A stretch of DNA of 64,000 nucleotides from Zea mays (lineage: Eukaryota; Streptophyta; Magnoliopsida; Poales; Poaceae): assembly GCF_902167145.1 (NCBI RefSeq), contig NC_050098.1, positions 136,536,207-136,600,206 on the forward strand. The letters are read 5' to 3'. Made by a program: the position numbers and the translations under genes. Shown one piece after another: positions 21,955 through 32,926 of this stretch (within the stretch, counting starts at the first letter, position 1; each line of letters opens with the position of its first letter). The notes under the pieces were generated by a model. That model was not told the origin of the DNA. It was given only the letters and a program-made list of their open reading frames with translations, and searched no databases.

Positions 21955-24083
21955 TCAAACAGTGGCAGGGGGAGGAGCGGCACCCTCGGCGTTGTTTCCA
22001 CCCTCGGCAGAATCTGGCCCGGCCCCAGGCGGCGACACGGGCGGAAGGACCTCCACCTCGAAGGAGGAAGGCAGCGCCGCACTTGGACCCTCGACAGCCG
22101 CGTTAAGCCTCTGGACCTCGGCTAAGGCAGCCTCCTCATCGTCGGGTAAGTAGTACCCCTCGCTAACCCGCTCCAGATCCACGTCGTAGTGGGAAGCGAG
22201 CACGACGAAGGCCCACCTAACGTCGTGGTGCGGTGCCCCGCGGAGTCTGTCGCGCAAATAGCTACCCAAGGCTCGCAGATGACTCTGGGGGAGCTACCCG
22301 AGGGGACGCCATCGAGGCCAAAGGTCTGGCAGAAAGCCGAGATAGCCTCGGACATGGCCACACGCTCGGCCTCCTTCTGCTCAGCTGCCTCGGCAAGCGC
22401 CTTGCAGTTCTTGACGGCCTCGTTAAGAGCCGTCTCGAACCCTGCAGATGGCAGGACAACTTTCTTCAGACGCAAGGTGAAGAATGGAGACAAAAAAAAG
22501 TCACAGAGTGGGCAAAACATACCCTCGGCCCGGGCACACTGCTATGAGGCCATGCCTCGGGCAGCCCGGACAGACCCGACGACCACGGCCAGACCCTCCG
22601 CAAGGGTCCCCGCCTGAGCGGTCGCCTCGGGTCTAGAGAGGGGGAAGCCCCCTCTGCGCCAAAACTTTCCTCGGAAAAGTTTTTCGCTAAAACGACTTTC
22701 GTGCCTTTCGACTACGTCGATAGTGGAGTCCTAATGACGAGAAAGAGAGACCTTGAACGGCAAGGCCAATCGAGCCGAGGGACTCCTACGCCTCCGAGAT
22801 ACGGATACCTCACTCGTCACCTTCCGTGAAAGGTAGCTCACGCTCGGATAAGTGATTCTGCTACCGACGAACAAGTCCTAATGCTCGAAACAAGAGGAAA
22901 GAAGCACGGCTTTATACCCAAATGTTCAGGCCTCAGCAGCCACAAAGAACAATCACACGTACTTGGGGTAACAATGGTACCTAGACTCAGACGTCGGCAG
23001 CGCCCTCGGCGGTTTTCCCGACCTACGGCAGATGTCTTAGTACTTAAAGCTATTACATCTCGCTCTCAAGAGGGTACCATTACAAACGGGACTCCGGGTC
23101 CATTCCCGCAGGAATGAACAACCTCCACACCGGAAGGCCCGCGAGATAACAAACTCCAGGTGGCTCGCTGGCGACCACTGCACCAGCAGCGCGACAACGA
23201 CCTCCGTCTCGGGCAGCTAGACAGCAGCAGCGATGGCCTCAGGGCAAACGCTACCGCTGAAAGGCCCTCGTTCACGTCCCCTCACGGGGGACGAGAACTA
23301 GCCATTAAAGCCAAAGAGCCAGAGGCCCTGAGCGCAGGTGGCACTGATGGTCTCGTTGGCGGAGGCAACCGCTTCGGCAGAGGAAGCCTCACCTATGGCG
23401 ACCACCATCTCAGCACCGACGACAGCGGCCACCTGCCCACCAACACCGCACCGGCGAGCGGCGGCCGCCCCAAAGCGCACCGGCAGGTCCTCACTCCTGT
23501 CCTCGCCACAAGAACGAGAACGGGACTGTCCCAGAACACGAGTACCGCCCACGCGGCGTACGACGTGTTGTGCGACCCCCCGGTGCAGCCGACAGCGCAA
23601 GGAGGACCTAGACGTGGCCGGCCTGCGCACGGCGCAACCAACACCCGAGCAGCGGACGGGCAGCCGCGCTCCGCCCCAGCAGTAGGAGGTGGCACCGGAA
23701 GCAGCGCCAGAGCCGCTCAGGCCGAGGAGCCGGACACGCGGCAGCTGCCAGCGCCACGGATGACAGACGCTCTTCTCCCCCGATCACTGAGGGAAGGAGC
23801 GGGTCGCTGCTCACGCGGAGGCAGGCCTCGACTCGGCGCACCGTCCTCCTCAGCACGAACGATGAACGTCCTTGAAGCCGAGGATAGGGGGAGGCCACGG
23901 CTCGGCTCGCTCTTCCTCACCATGAGGCCTGCGGTCATCATCCTGGGTGACCGCCGGCAGGGGACTGCAGCCGGCTGCGTGATGAAAATCCTTGAAGCCG
24001 AGCGGTGACTGAAGAGCGCCAACCCCCACCTGGTCGCGCTCCTCAAACAGCAGCAAAAAGAAGGCAACACAGGTGTACCCCAT
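21955..24083 (-). pseudogene. Gypsy 1 antisense ORF remnants
   Basis: Tat elements commonly carry a gene on the opposite strand between pol and the 3' LTR. Here the minus frames 22520-22122 (KNCKALAEAAEQKEAERVAM, FGLDGVPSGSSPR) and 22269-21955 (RDRLRGAPHHDVRWAF, SHYDVDLERVSEGYYLPDDE, then an acidic Pro/Gly tail) look like the coiled-coil and C-terminal parts of such a protein, separated by a frameshift near 22200. Further upstream on the minus strand, frames at 23066-24083 (LGFKDFHHAAGCSPLPAV) are Pro/Arg-rich and may be its worn 5' end. The copy of the 220 bp repeat at 22660-22885 interrupts the region. The function of these proteins is unknown. The first two frames are fairly secure; the 5' part is weak. 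Confidence 0.5.
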
Positions 24084-25934
24084 CTAGGGGCTCAGAAGGT
24101 GGAAGGGCGCGATGAATGCGAGGAGTGTGAAGGCATGGCTACTGCCCGGGGGATCAACCCCTTTTTAAAGGCAAATCTCTTCACCCCCACCCCCAAGCGT
24201 CTCGAGCAAAGTCTCCACTGACGTGTTCCAAGGTTCTCACCCTCCGACGCGGGGGCTGGGTCCCACATGTCATGCGGGCTGACCCGAAACGGAAGAAGCC
24301 AAATCGCCGCACACGAAGCATGTAACCGCCCCGCGGTTATAAGCGTTCCCCCATCCTCGCCGAAACCAGCGGTCGAAAAGGTAGACCGCCACGCGGGAAG
24401 CATGCAACTGCACCACGGTTGTGCACCCTTTTTGGCCCCGTCGCATCCGGCGGACCAGCATGGAGGCCCGGGCCCACATGTCATGTAACCGGTGCAACGG
24501 TTACTGCGTGCAAGGAAACCGCACCGCCACTCGTGCCAATGTCGTGTCTTCTCGACTGCGGAACCAGTACTGTGACTCGAGGCAGCCCTGCACGTGACCC
24601 AACAGTGCCAATTGGGTGCAACGATCACGGGTCAGTCAGCCGCGGGGAAAGGCGTGACGGTCAATATGACCAGAGGCGGACCGGTAGTAATTGCAGCAGC
24701 AGACGGGCGGAAGCAGCGGTCCAATCACCTACAGGCTCGCATCCTCTCCTGAAACGGCAGAGGAGCCCCCTCCCACGGAGTAAAGACGACGCGCTCGTGT
24801 TTCGTTCCTCGAACGGCTCACGCACGCGCAACAGACGCCCCGCGAATCGTCTGTCCCGTCGCATTAACTCATTGGCAGGGCAAGCGACACCTCCGGCAGG
24901 AGAAGCGGGCACCGTTTCATCTCCGTCATAATGACCGCGTCAAAAAAGGTGCGCCACCTTATTTAAATTTATGTCCTTTTTCTTTCCCTCTCTCTCTCTT
25001 GCCACAGGGACCGGGAAAGGGGGATATTTCGAAAAAGGATCCTTCCCAGCGAAGGAAACAGGCCCCGAGCCCTCCTACTGATCAGGGGTTCGAAGGTTGC
25101 GCCCTCCGGGGTTCGGCAACCGCCCCAGAGCACTCGGGCTCTATGCCCTTTACTGATCAGGGGTTCGAAGGCTGGCCCCTCGGAAGGGTTCGACAGCCGC
25201 CCCAGAGCACGCAGAGTCAGGGATGACCCTGGGTACGTCCGTTACATGGCCGAGGCTCGGGCTACGGTCCCGTGGTACCCTAGGACATTTCCGAGACCAG
25301 TGGGAACGATTTTGTAACGGAATCCCACCGGAGGGAGGCATCGAGCCCTCGGACCCTATCGAATGGGTCCGGGTCCGGCAAATCACCTACAGGTACTTTT
25401 GGAGCGCGCCTCTGGGCCACTAGCCGACCCTTATCGAACAGGGCTCGGGCGTCCACTCGGATCACCCGCTAGCAACTCACTGGAAACACCATGTTCGGTG
25501 CCCCCCCAAGGGTAACATGACGCTTTCCCCCTTCCTCCTTGCGGAAAGGCGACGAAGGGGCGTACAATAAAAGTCGAGACGGTCCTTGATCGTCCACTCG
25601 CTCCGTGCAGAGGCTCGGGGGCTGCTCTCGCACCAGGCTACGGCCGAACTATTGACCACGTCAACAAACCAGCATGAAAACTCGAAGCCTAACCGTGCAC
25701 CCGGGCTACGGCCAGGCCGCATGAGGGAACGACAAGGCCATCCGAGGCGTCGCAAAAAATTAAGACCTCAGAGGAGTCAAACCACTCCTCCGAGGCCTCG
25801 GGGGCTACACCCGGCGGGTGCGCTCGCGCGCACCCACCGGAACAAAATATAACCGAGAAGGGTTGGTCCCCTTGCAAAAATCCGGCAGAACCTCCAAGCA
25901 AGTGCCCGCACTCCCTTTGAGGCTCGGGGGCTAC
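24084..25934 (+). other. Gypsy 1 non-coding tail and polypurine tract
   Basis: GC-rich spacer with many chance open frames. A 75 bp tandem duplication starts at 25076 and 25151 (TACTGATCAGGGGTTCG in each). The purine-rich GAGGCTCGGGGGCTAC just before 25935 is the plus-strand primer. Confidence 0.65.
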
Positions 25935-27255
25935 TGTCGGGTACCGTAATTAGGGGTATCCCTAATGCTCCTTAATCCGGCTGGAAAGCATCTTCAGAAC
26001 AAACCATACGCGGCTAATAAAGCGCGGTTCAAGTCAAGGCCACGCTTACCAAGGGACGCGACCTCATCCGAGCCCAGCCTCGGGCAGGAACAGTAGTCCC
26101 GGACGGATTCACACCTCGCCCGAGGGTCCCCTCAGGCGAGGAGTGCACCCTCGGCTCGCCTGAAGCCTAGCTTGGGCAGACTTTGTCGTGCAGCGACCTT
26201 GGCCAAATCACCTTACCAGTCGACCGTATCGCGTGCGCATTTAATGCGGGAATCGCCTGACACCTTATCCTGACACGCGTGCCTCAGTCGGCAAGGTCGA
26301 AGTGACCGCAGTCACTTCGCCCCTTTACTGACCGATCTGACTGGAAAACAACGCCGTTCACCCCGCTCCGGCTACTGTGCCAACCACCAGGATAAAACTG
26401 AGTCACGATCTCCCACGAGTTTGGCCTCGGGCGCAACAAGGAGCTCCGCCTCGCCCGACCTCAGGCCTCGGCCTCAGCCTCGGCCTCGGAAGATCTCCGC
26501 CTCGCCCGACCCCAGGCCTCGGCCTCGGCCTCGGGAGGAGTCACAACCCCGCCCGAGCCCAGCCTCGGCCTTAGGAGAAGTCTCCGCCTCGCCCGATCTA
26601 GGCCTCGGACCGACTACGCTACAGGGGATACATCATTACCCTACTCCTAGCTAGCTGCCTCAGGCTATGAAGGAACAAGACCGGTGTCCCATCTAAGGTT
26701 ACTCCGGTAACAGGTAATGATGGTTCCCCGCGTGCGCCCATGACGTCGGATTGCTCTCAACCTCCTACGGAAGCAAGACAACATCAGCAGGATCCATGCC
26801 ACGCCGACAGCTGTGCTTCTACAGGGCTCAAGGCACTTCTCCGACGGCCACATTAGCTCGTGTACAGGGCTCAAGGCGCTTCTCCGACGGCCACGTTAGC
26901 TCGCAGCTACACCCCATTGTACAGCTGGGCATCTTCTTGTATCTATAAAAGGGGATGTCCAGGGCCTTCCTAAGGCACGTCGCGGACACACGTTGCAACA
27001 ATGACAACGTTGGACGTCGAGGACAGGCGGGGCAGACGAGACAGGCAACATGCAGACTCTCTCTCTCTCTCTCTCGTTCTCGCCCTCGCTCCCTCGCGCG
27101 ACGCTTGTAACCCCTACTACAAGCACCCTGGTGCGAGATAACATAAGCCTCATTTCCCTCTTGTGTTCTATCTTGCATCAACCTATCTGGGCAGGGACAC
27201 ACAACAACAAATTTACTGGTCGGTTGACGGTCCTCGCGGGTCCGAAACGCCGACA
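25935..27255 (+). repeat. Gypsy 1 3' LTR
   Basis: 1321 bp, TGTCGGGTACCG...GCCGACA. It reads without a break through the site where copia 1 entered the 5' copy. TATA box TATAAAA at 26944-26950; CT tract at 27057-27075. Confidence 0.92.
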
Positions 27256-27260
27256 ACATC
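27256..27260. repeat. Target duplication ACATC, right copy
   Basis: Matches 4334-4338 and marks the right end of gypsy 1. Confidence 0.85.
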
Positions 27261-29124
27261 AATAGCCTAATTTGCACATGTCATCAATTAACAAATTAGT
27301 CCTTGCATGCAAGCATGCTCAGAATTCATGGTGAATTTGGTCGCGGGCCATGGTTGGTTGTTCGCTACGATCTGGATAGCAGGTATACATCGAATTCTGA
27401 TATGGTTCGGTTAAGAATTTGGAATCCCATGAATAAAAAAATAGTAGGACATCTTGTTATTTGTCAAATGTCGTTGGTTTCGTTCCGATCCAATTAGCGG
27501 TTTATAAGTAATCGCAGAAACAGTGATGTTGTTCTAGAATATGCAAACAAATTCGAGTAGGAAGTTTGTCCTGACAACTAGAAATTATTCATGTTGAATT
27601 AGACTTAGTGGTAAACACAAAAGTTGTAGTAAATTTTCCACAGATTTAAAAATGTAAATGTTTGCCTGATTTGAGGTAGGAAGTCAAATTAATGGATAAA
27701 AGACTGCAGGACCAGAAATCTGTCTGAAAAATCATAATGACGAAGATCTTTAGAATTCTAGATTGTGAGGGTTTCACTTTAGTTTTTGTGTATGTATTAG
27801 TATGAAATTTTTTCGATGAATGTTGTGTTGAATAGGTGCTAGTACAGTCGATGGTGAGAGCACATCATGAGACTTTCGCTATTGGTGGTCATAACAATAT
27901 GTTGTAACCACCAATATTTTTTGTTTAAAGAGTAATATAAGACCAGATTTATGTTATTTGACGAGTTCCACAAGTTATGTATGATCTTTTTATATAAGAC
28001 ACCACCATACATGTTGTGGAACCAACCATCATAAGAGGATACATGCCAAAGGGAGATGGGCTAGAGCTAGGCCCGGCCGTCCAAAGGCCAGGCCGCCTAG
28101 CCAGACAAAGTCTCTTCCTGCTGCACTTGTTCCTCTCCTGCACATTTGACACGACTCAAATAAAGAATCTCGTGCATGGGTGACACATAATCCAAGTGCT
28201 CAAATCCAATGCTTGAGAAAGAAACACACTTAGGACATGTTTGGTTTGAACTCAAAGTAGGATAAAGCGGGGGCGATACCGTGTCCTCGATTTTTTGGGA
28301 TCACGTCGATACTAAAAATTACTCCGGTGTTTACCTTGCCCTCACGTGACTTTCATCCCAATACTATAGAAACTGTAGCCATTCCTTTCCATCATTCCTT
28401 GTACATCTAACCATACACACTCTTAAAGGACAGAGGGGAGGGCCGGCCGACCCACCACTTGGCCACTTACGCTGTTCGGCCATGCCATGTGCTTCCTTCC
28501 AACCGAGTAGATTGCAAAACCGACCTAAGGACACTATAAGCACCTCTCACCCTTGTAGACAATAAATAGACCTCGAGAGCTCATTTGGAAAGGTGTAGAA
28601 ATGTAGCGGAGACTATATCCTTAGTAATGACGAATCATTCACACATATGTCATATGTCCATATCCTTTGCTTCAGCTAGGCCAGACGAGCAAGCACGTAC
28701 GTGTGGACTTCCCACTACCTTTCTCACCTCCATGATGACTTTATGCATGTGGTCTCAACTATATATGGTTGTTTCCTTTAAATCACACATCAAATCATAT
28801 AGAAAAATATTGTTTTGTATTGTAAATTATATTGTTCGTAGAGTGAAGTTTAAGCATGGAGATGAAGATGAATTAGTAAGCTATTAGAGATAGTCTTAGA
28901 TTACCTCTAATAGTTTATCCATCCACGTCCACATATTCATACTCCACATCACGAAAATTGGGATATACAACGTAAAATAGTGTTTTAGGCGGTGAACTGT
29001 GGAAGACGGTCTAAGGGAGAAAAACTGGAAATACTCTGCTCCACACGCTGCAGCACAGATAGCCCGTCCCGTAACAGTCACTGCATATCTCATAGGCATA
29101 GAGTACCATCAGATCAGATGAAAA
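27261..29124. other. Intergenic, no gene recognised
   Basis: AT-rich DNA between gypsy 1 and the P450 gene. The stretch from about 28230 (GGACATGTTTGGTTTGAAC) to about 28430 resembles the end of a grass MITE, but I found no matching opposite end. The open frame 28585-28887 has no recognisable motif. The 3' end of the P450 transcript must lie here. Confidence 0.5.
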
Positions 29125-30771
29125 TTAAGGCAGTTTGACACGCAGAGTAGCAGACAAGAAGAGGTCTGCTTTCCTCCTAGCAGTGATCCCCATGGTCTCG
29201 GCCATGTCCATCTCAGCAGGAAGGACGCCCGCCGGGAGACTCCAGTCGAAGTAGAAGAGCAAGCTGGCGAGACCGAGCTCGACGTTGGCCACTGGCCAGC
29301 CCGAACGACATCCCAGGGCAGATCCTCCTCCCGGCGCCAAACGGGATGAACTCCAAGTCGTTGCCCTTGAAATCCCTCGCGTCACCGACGAACCTCTCAG
29401 GGACGAACGCGTCTGGCTCCTCCCAGTGATCCGGGCTCCGAGCGATGGCCCAGGCGTTCACGAGCACCATGGCTCCCCTGGGCACGTCGTAGCCCAGTAT
29501 CCGGCACTGCTCCTGGCACTCCCTTGGGATCAGCAGCGGCCCCGGGACATGCAGCCTCAGCGTCTCCTTGATGACCAGCTGCAGGTAGGGTAGCTCACCT
29601 AGCCGGTCTTCGGTTACCTTGGTTTGGCCCATGAACAATCCCCTGACCTCGGCCTGTGCCTTGGCCATGATGCCTGGATTCCTCATCAGCTCAGCCATCG
29701 CCCACTGCAGCGTTGTTGTTGCTGTCTCGATACCCCCTCCGATCAGATCCTGTTCATATACACACGCACAATTCAGTTAGGGAACCTCAGATCAGTTGAC
29801 ATTAATTAGCAAATAAACAAGGACACTGACAAATATGACCGCTTCGATTGTCCTCATGGTGAGAGGGAACGGGAGGTTTCCTTCCTTGTGGCTCCGGAGG
29901 AGAACGTCAATCAGATCCTCTCCCTCCTCCTCCTCTTCTTCAGTTGACCTTCTCGTCGATCCAAGCGCTCACCTACCACTACATCCATGAAGGCGAACAA
30001 GGAGTCTCGGTAGGCATCCACCTCGCGCACGGCCCGGTGGGTCAGGGCGCGGACGAGCCACGACGACGGGAACAGGTCTCTGGGCGTGAACCCGCCGGCC
30101 AGCCGGACGCCGTCATCCACGTAGCGCAGCAGCGTGTCCCGGTCCTCGACCTTGAACCGTCTGCCCAAGATGGCGCGCAACGACGCCTCGGCGACGTACA
30201 CGGCGGCCAGCTTGCCGAGGTCCACGAGCGGCGGCGGCGCAGCTCCTCCTGCCGCGGTGGACGAGGACATGACGGCTCGGACCAGCCGGAACGCCTCCTC
30301 CTCGCGCGCGGGCCGCAGGGACTGGACGCGCCGCGCGCCGAGCAGCTGCATGGTGCAGATCTTGCGGAGCTGCCGCCAGTGGTCGCCGTACGGAGCCCAG
30401 ACGATGCCCAGGCCATCCTTGGAGACCGTCCTAATGGTTGAGCTCAGTGGCCTGGTCGAGAAGATGGCGTCGTGGGTCTTCATCACCTCTTTCGCAGCCT
30501 CCGGCGTGGATGCTACGACCACTGGGACCTCGCCCAGCTTGAGGAACATGAGAGGCCCATGGCGGAGCGATAGGTCCCTCAGAGCGTGGTGCACGAGGGA
30601 GCCGCGGAGATGGTGGATGCTGCCGATGACAGGGAGCTGCCATGGGCCTGGAGGGAGCTTTAGTCCATGGCGGCTACCAGATCCGAAGGGAGCTTTCTTC
30701 CACGACGACTTGAGAAGGAAGTAAACAAGTGGAAGAAGAGCTACAAGGCAGTAGTACACACTGTGGTCCAT
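29125..30771 (-). pseudogene. Cytochrome P450, CYP71-type, with two frame lesions
   Basis: A-type plant P450s are ER-anchored monooxygenases of specialised metabolism. Exon 1 (30771-29831) starts MDHSVYYCLVALLPLVYFLL, a membrane anchor, then the LPPGPWQLP hinge and helix-C WRQLRK. Exon 2 (29749-29125) has the I-helix GGGIETATTT, KETLRL (ExxR), FVPERF and heme loop PFGAGRRICPG, and ends LRVKLP. The 81 bp phase-0 intron (donor GTCAGT, acceptor AACAG) joins AVIF to DLIGGG at the usual position. Exon 1 lacks one base near 29940, inside a GAA/GAG run. Exon 2 has seven extra bases near 29287-29293, just after the heme loop. With both set aside the gene would encode about 519 residues, a normal length. 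All key motifs survive, so the loss is recent or is a sequence error. The subfamily is not assigned. An upstream in-frame ATG at 30870 is less likely as the start. Confidence 0.85.
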
Positions 30772-30884
30772 GATTGCCGAAGTTGATGCTTTGGCTACTA
30801 TAGTATAGTGTGCCTCCATATTGGCCTCGGAAGTACACATGCAGAGGAGCTGACAAGTTACATTTCTCATTATTTTTAGGCTAG

Positions 30885-30891
30885 TTTTATA
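30885..30891 (-). promoter_or_regulatory. Possible P450 TATA box
   Basis: TATAAAA on the minus strand, about 115 bp upstream of the chosen P450 start. Spacing is plausible, but the region is AT-rich. Confidence 0.35.
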
Positions 30892-31123
30892 AGTTTATTC
30901 TCAATGGTAGTTTCATAGTTGTTTTATGTATATTAAATAGTATGTTACATCAGAATTTTAGATGATAATATAGCATTTAAGATAAATAAGTTCAATGGGA
31001 CAAAATTAGTTTAATGAGAATGAAATCATGTCAACTCATTTTTAAAGTCTTGAAAACCATATGAAACCTTCATTAAAAGTGATTTGTTTCATCTTCATAT
31101 ATTTTATCAACTTCTATTGGTTA

Positions 31124-31145
31124 CTAGGTGAGTGCCCGTGCGTTG
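31124..31145 (-). repeat. Helitron 3' terminus 1
   Basis: Reverse complement ends in hairpin ACGAG/CCCGT, a CACTCAC spacer and CTAG, followed by T. The arms pair except at one position. Confidence 0.65.
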
Positions 31146-31248
31146 CAACGAGAACATATAATATTATGGTAATTTATATACATCTAGACAGTGTTAGGTA
31201 ATACATGAAAACAAACAATATATATATATTATCTTCGATCTTAATATC

Positions 31249-31282
31249 TTATAGGTATGTGTCCGTGCATTGCAACGGAACA
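31249..31282 (-). repeat. Helitron 3' terminus 2
   Basis: Same layout as terminus 1: perfect 5 bp stem TCCGT/ACGGA with loop GCATTGCA and a seven-base spacer, but the last four bases are CTAT rather than CTAG, probably a point change. Confidence 0.55.
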
Positions 31283-31323
31283 TAAATTTACATAAATTGA
31301 CGAGCCTCTAATGGCTCAGAGCC

Positions 31324-31443
31324 CTAGTGACAGGCGACGAGCGCAATGGTAATGGGAACCCTCATGGGGAACAGTGCCTTGTTGCAGAGGAGCGCGAGTC
31401 CGAGTGAGCCACCACTTGACGCCTTGAGCTCCATCGTCCTGTT
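31324..31443 (-). pseudogene. DUF1279 (FAM210-like) gene fragment
   Basis: The minus frame contains NRTMELKASSGGSLGLALLC followed by NKALFPMRVPITIAL. This resembles the C-terminal part of plant DUF1279 proteins, membrane proteins of mitochondria or plastids. The frame then ends VACH-stop at 31324. In the next frame the sequence can be read as PVTRAL, so a small deletion near 31335 shifted it. Only about 40 codons are present. It lies in the same orientation as the Helitron. Identification is from memory of the family. Confidence 0.5.
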
Positions 31444-32269
31444 GTGATGATGCATTTGCCACGAGCTCCCTATATAAAACGGGTTGTTCAGATCATAATA
31501 ACTAAAACAATGGTGTGCCAAAACTTTTACTGCTACGCTTAAAGACTCAGACAATACTGACAAAGCTAACATATATCCTTATCTAATTGCCTCATTCTTG
31601 ATGGCAGAAAAAATATAGATCAAGCAAGCATATTAAGGTTATAGTATTGACACAATTACGTTTTCAAGATAATAACAAACCACATGTGTAGCTCAAGGTG
31701 CCTTGGCGGTAGGCACATACAGAAGTGTGGCCTCAGACCCTCAGTGCATTAGAAACATGGAATGGTAACTGTGCCATGGGAATGGTAATGTTAGCCCAAT
31801 ACGAGGTATCATGAAGCTTCTCATCTTCAAATCTAACGCTATCCACCTTAATTCGTTGAAATTTAGTCACAGTCTTGAGCTGTAGTAGATAAACAAAACA
31901 AATCTCTAGTCATTTTGTGATTCGCTCCAGTCACCGTGAACCCGATGGAATGGCCAATGGGCAATGGCATGCGAAGTTTGGCGTCGTGCGCCCGTGCCAC
32001 CAGCAACCCAGCGGATCCAGATATCACAGTGCTAGTGTGCTACGCGCAGTGAGTGAACCAATACTGTCACGACGTCACTCATCCGTCCATCACCGCGACC
32101 GCACCGCCACCGCCATCGGACCAGAGTACCAGACCACCACCTCCACCTCTCCCTGCACCACCTGCTGCCACACTCCACCGGCCGCAACCCCACCCTGACC
32201 CGGCCACCCCGTCACCCGCCGACGCTGTCCCCACCACAACACACCCCGGTCCGTCCCCTCGCCTCCCCG
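31444..32269. other. Helitron interior, probably captured leader of the UBP22-like gene
   Basis: Proximal part (31444-31900) is AT-rich with nothing recognised. From about 32060 the DNA becomes C-rich, with CACC/GCC repeats like a grass 5' leader, and runs directly into the UBP22-like exon. Confidence 0.4.
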
Positions 32270-32752
32270 GTGTCCACCCCGTCCATACCACCGCCCTGCC
32301 CACACCTCGTCGTGCACCGCCTGTCCTCGCGCCCGCTGCGCTTCCTCCGTCGCTGCCTGCGCTTGCGCTCGCTCGGCCGCCTCGAGATTCGGCGGGACCC
32401 ACGCGAGCTCCCGCACTGCTCGCCCTGCGCCGCCGCGTCCCCGTCCCCCACCTCCCGCATCTACGCCTGCCTCTCTTGCACCGCCGTCTTTGGCCCCTCC
32501 CACGCTGCCACGCACGCCTCCGCCTCCGTGGGGCTCGGCCACCAGATCGCCATCGACGTCGACCGCGCCAAGCTCTTCTGCGCCGCCTGCGGGGACCAGG
32601 TCTACGATCCCGACTTCGACTACACCGTCTTCCTTGCCCAGTCCTCCTCGCTTCTCCCCTCCACCTCCACCTCATCCACCTCCCCGGCCCTCCGCAAGCG
32701 CCGGCGCGTCGATTAGCGTGCGTGGTTGCGAACCTCGAGCATCACGGACGCA
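32270..32752 (+). pseudogene. UBP22-like ubiquitin protease fragment (ZnF-UBP domain)
   Basis: The frame MSTPSIPPPCPHL... contains a ubiquitin-binding ZnF-UBP domain: CPHL, HCSPC, YACLSC, then GHQIAIDVDRAKLFCAACGD and QVYDPDFD. This domain order, followed by a Ser/Thr-rich stretch and RKRRRVD, is that of plant homologues of yeast Ubp8 (UBP22 type), the SAGA-module deubiquitinase. The catalytic peptidase domain is absent. One expected zinc-region Cys is replaced (VFGPSH where VFCPSH is usual). A TAG at 32714-32716 interrupts the frame where homologues read VDYRAW; RAW follows the stop. Only the first exon was captured. It lies opposite to the Helitron direction, so an element transcript would carry it antisense. 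Confidence 0.7.
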
Positions 32753-32926
32753 GAATGGGGAGGGGACTGGACGACAGCTGTTGGGGGCGTGGCAGGTTTC
32801 TCGGCATGGCTGTTGCAGCTTTCGCGGGGGGGGGGGGGGGGGAGATGGGGGCGTGCGCGCAGAGGGGGAGGCGGGGGCACATGAGATGGTATACACTATT
32901 GCCTTAATAATTAGTAGAGATAGAGA
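32753..32926 (-). repeat. Helitron 5' terminus 3
   Basis: On the minus strand the terminus is TCTCTATCTCTACTAATTAT at 32926, preceded by A. The next ~150 bp match the block at 34070-34207 (GGACGACAGCTGTTGGGGGC, GTGCGCGCAGAGGGGGAGGC), so both are 5' ends of one Helitron family. A G run of about 16 bases lies at 32827-32842. Confidence 0.65.

Larger units (their letters stand above)
4339..27255 (+). mobile_element. Gypsy 1: Tat-lineage LTR retrotransposon carrying a nested copia element
   Basis: The element runs from TGTCGGGTGCCG (4339) to GCCGACA (27255), flanked by the 5 bp target duplication ACATC at 4334-4338 and 27256-27260. Its 5' LTR is split by the copia element 4673-13740. In order it has the 5' LTR, a primer site at 14760, gag-protease, RT-RNase H-integrase to 21280, a long non-coding tail with antisense ORF remnants, a purine tract just before 25935 and the 3' LTR. 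RT and integrase motifs, together with the antisense ORF, place it in the non-chromoviral Tat lineage. The reading frame holds at least nine stops and two frameshifts, so it is not autonomous. Confidence 0.9.

Noticed and set aside
23160..24008. 282-residue plus-strand open frame
   Set aside because: GC-rich low-complexity sequence in the tail of gypsy 1 with no motif; the minus strand fits the known antisense layout better.
29970..29980. GTGAGC in P450 exon 1 as an alternative donor that would skip the exon 1 frame lesion
   Set aside because: It would need a very short intron with no good acceptor; a one-base loss is simpler.
32053..32907. 284-residue Pro/Arg-rich plus-strand frame
   Set aside because: Out of frame with the ZnF-UBP exon and runs through the Helitron terminus; a base-composition artefact.
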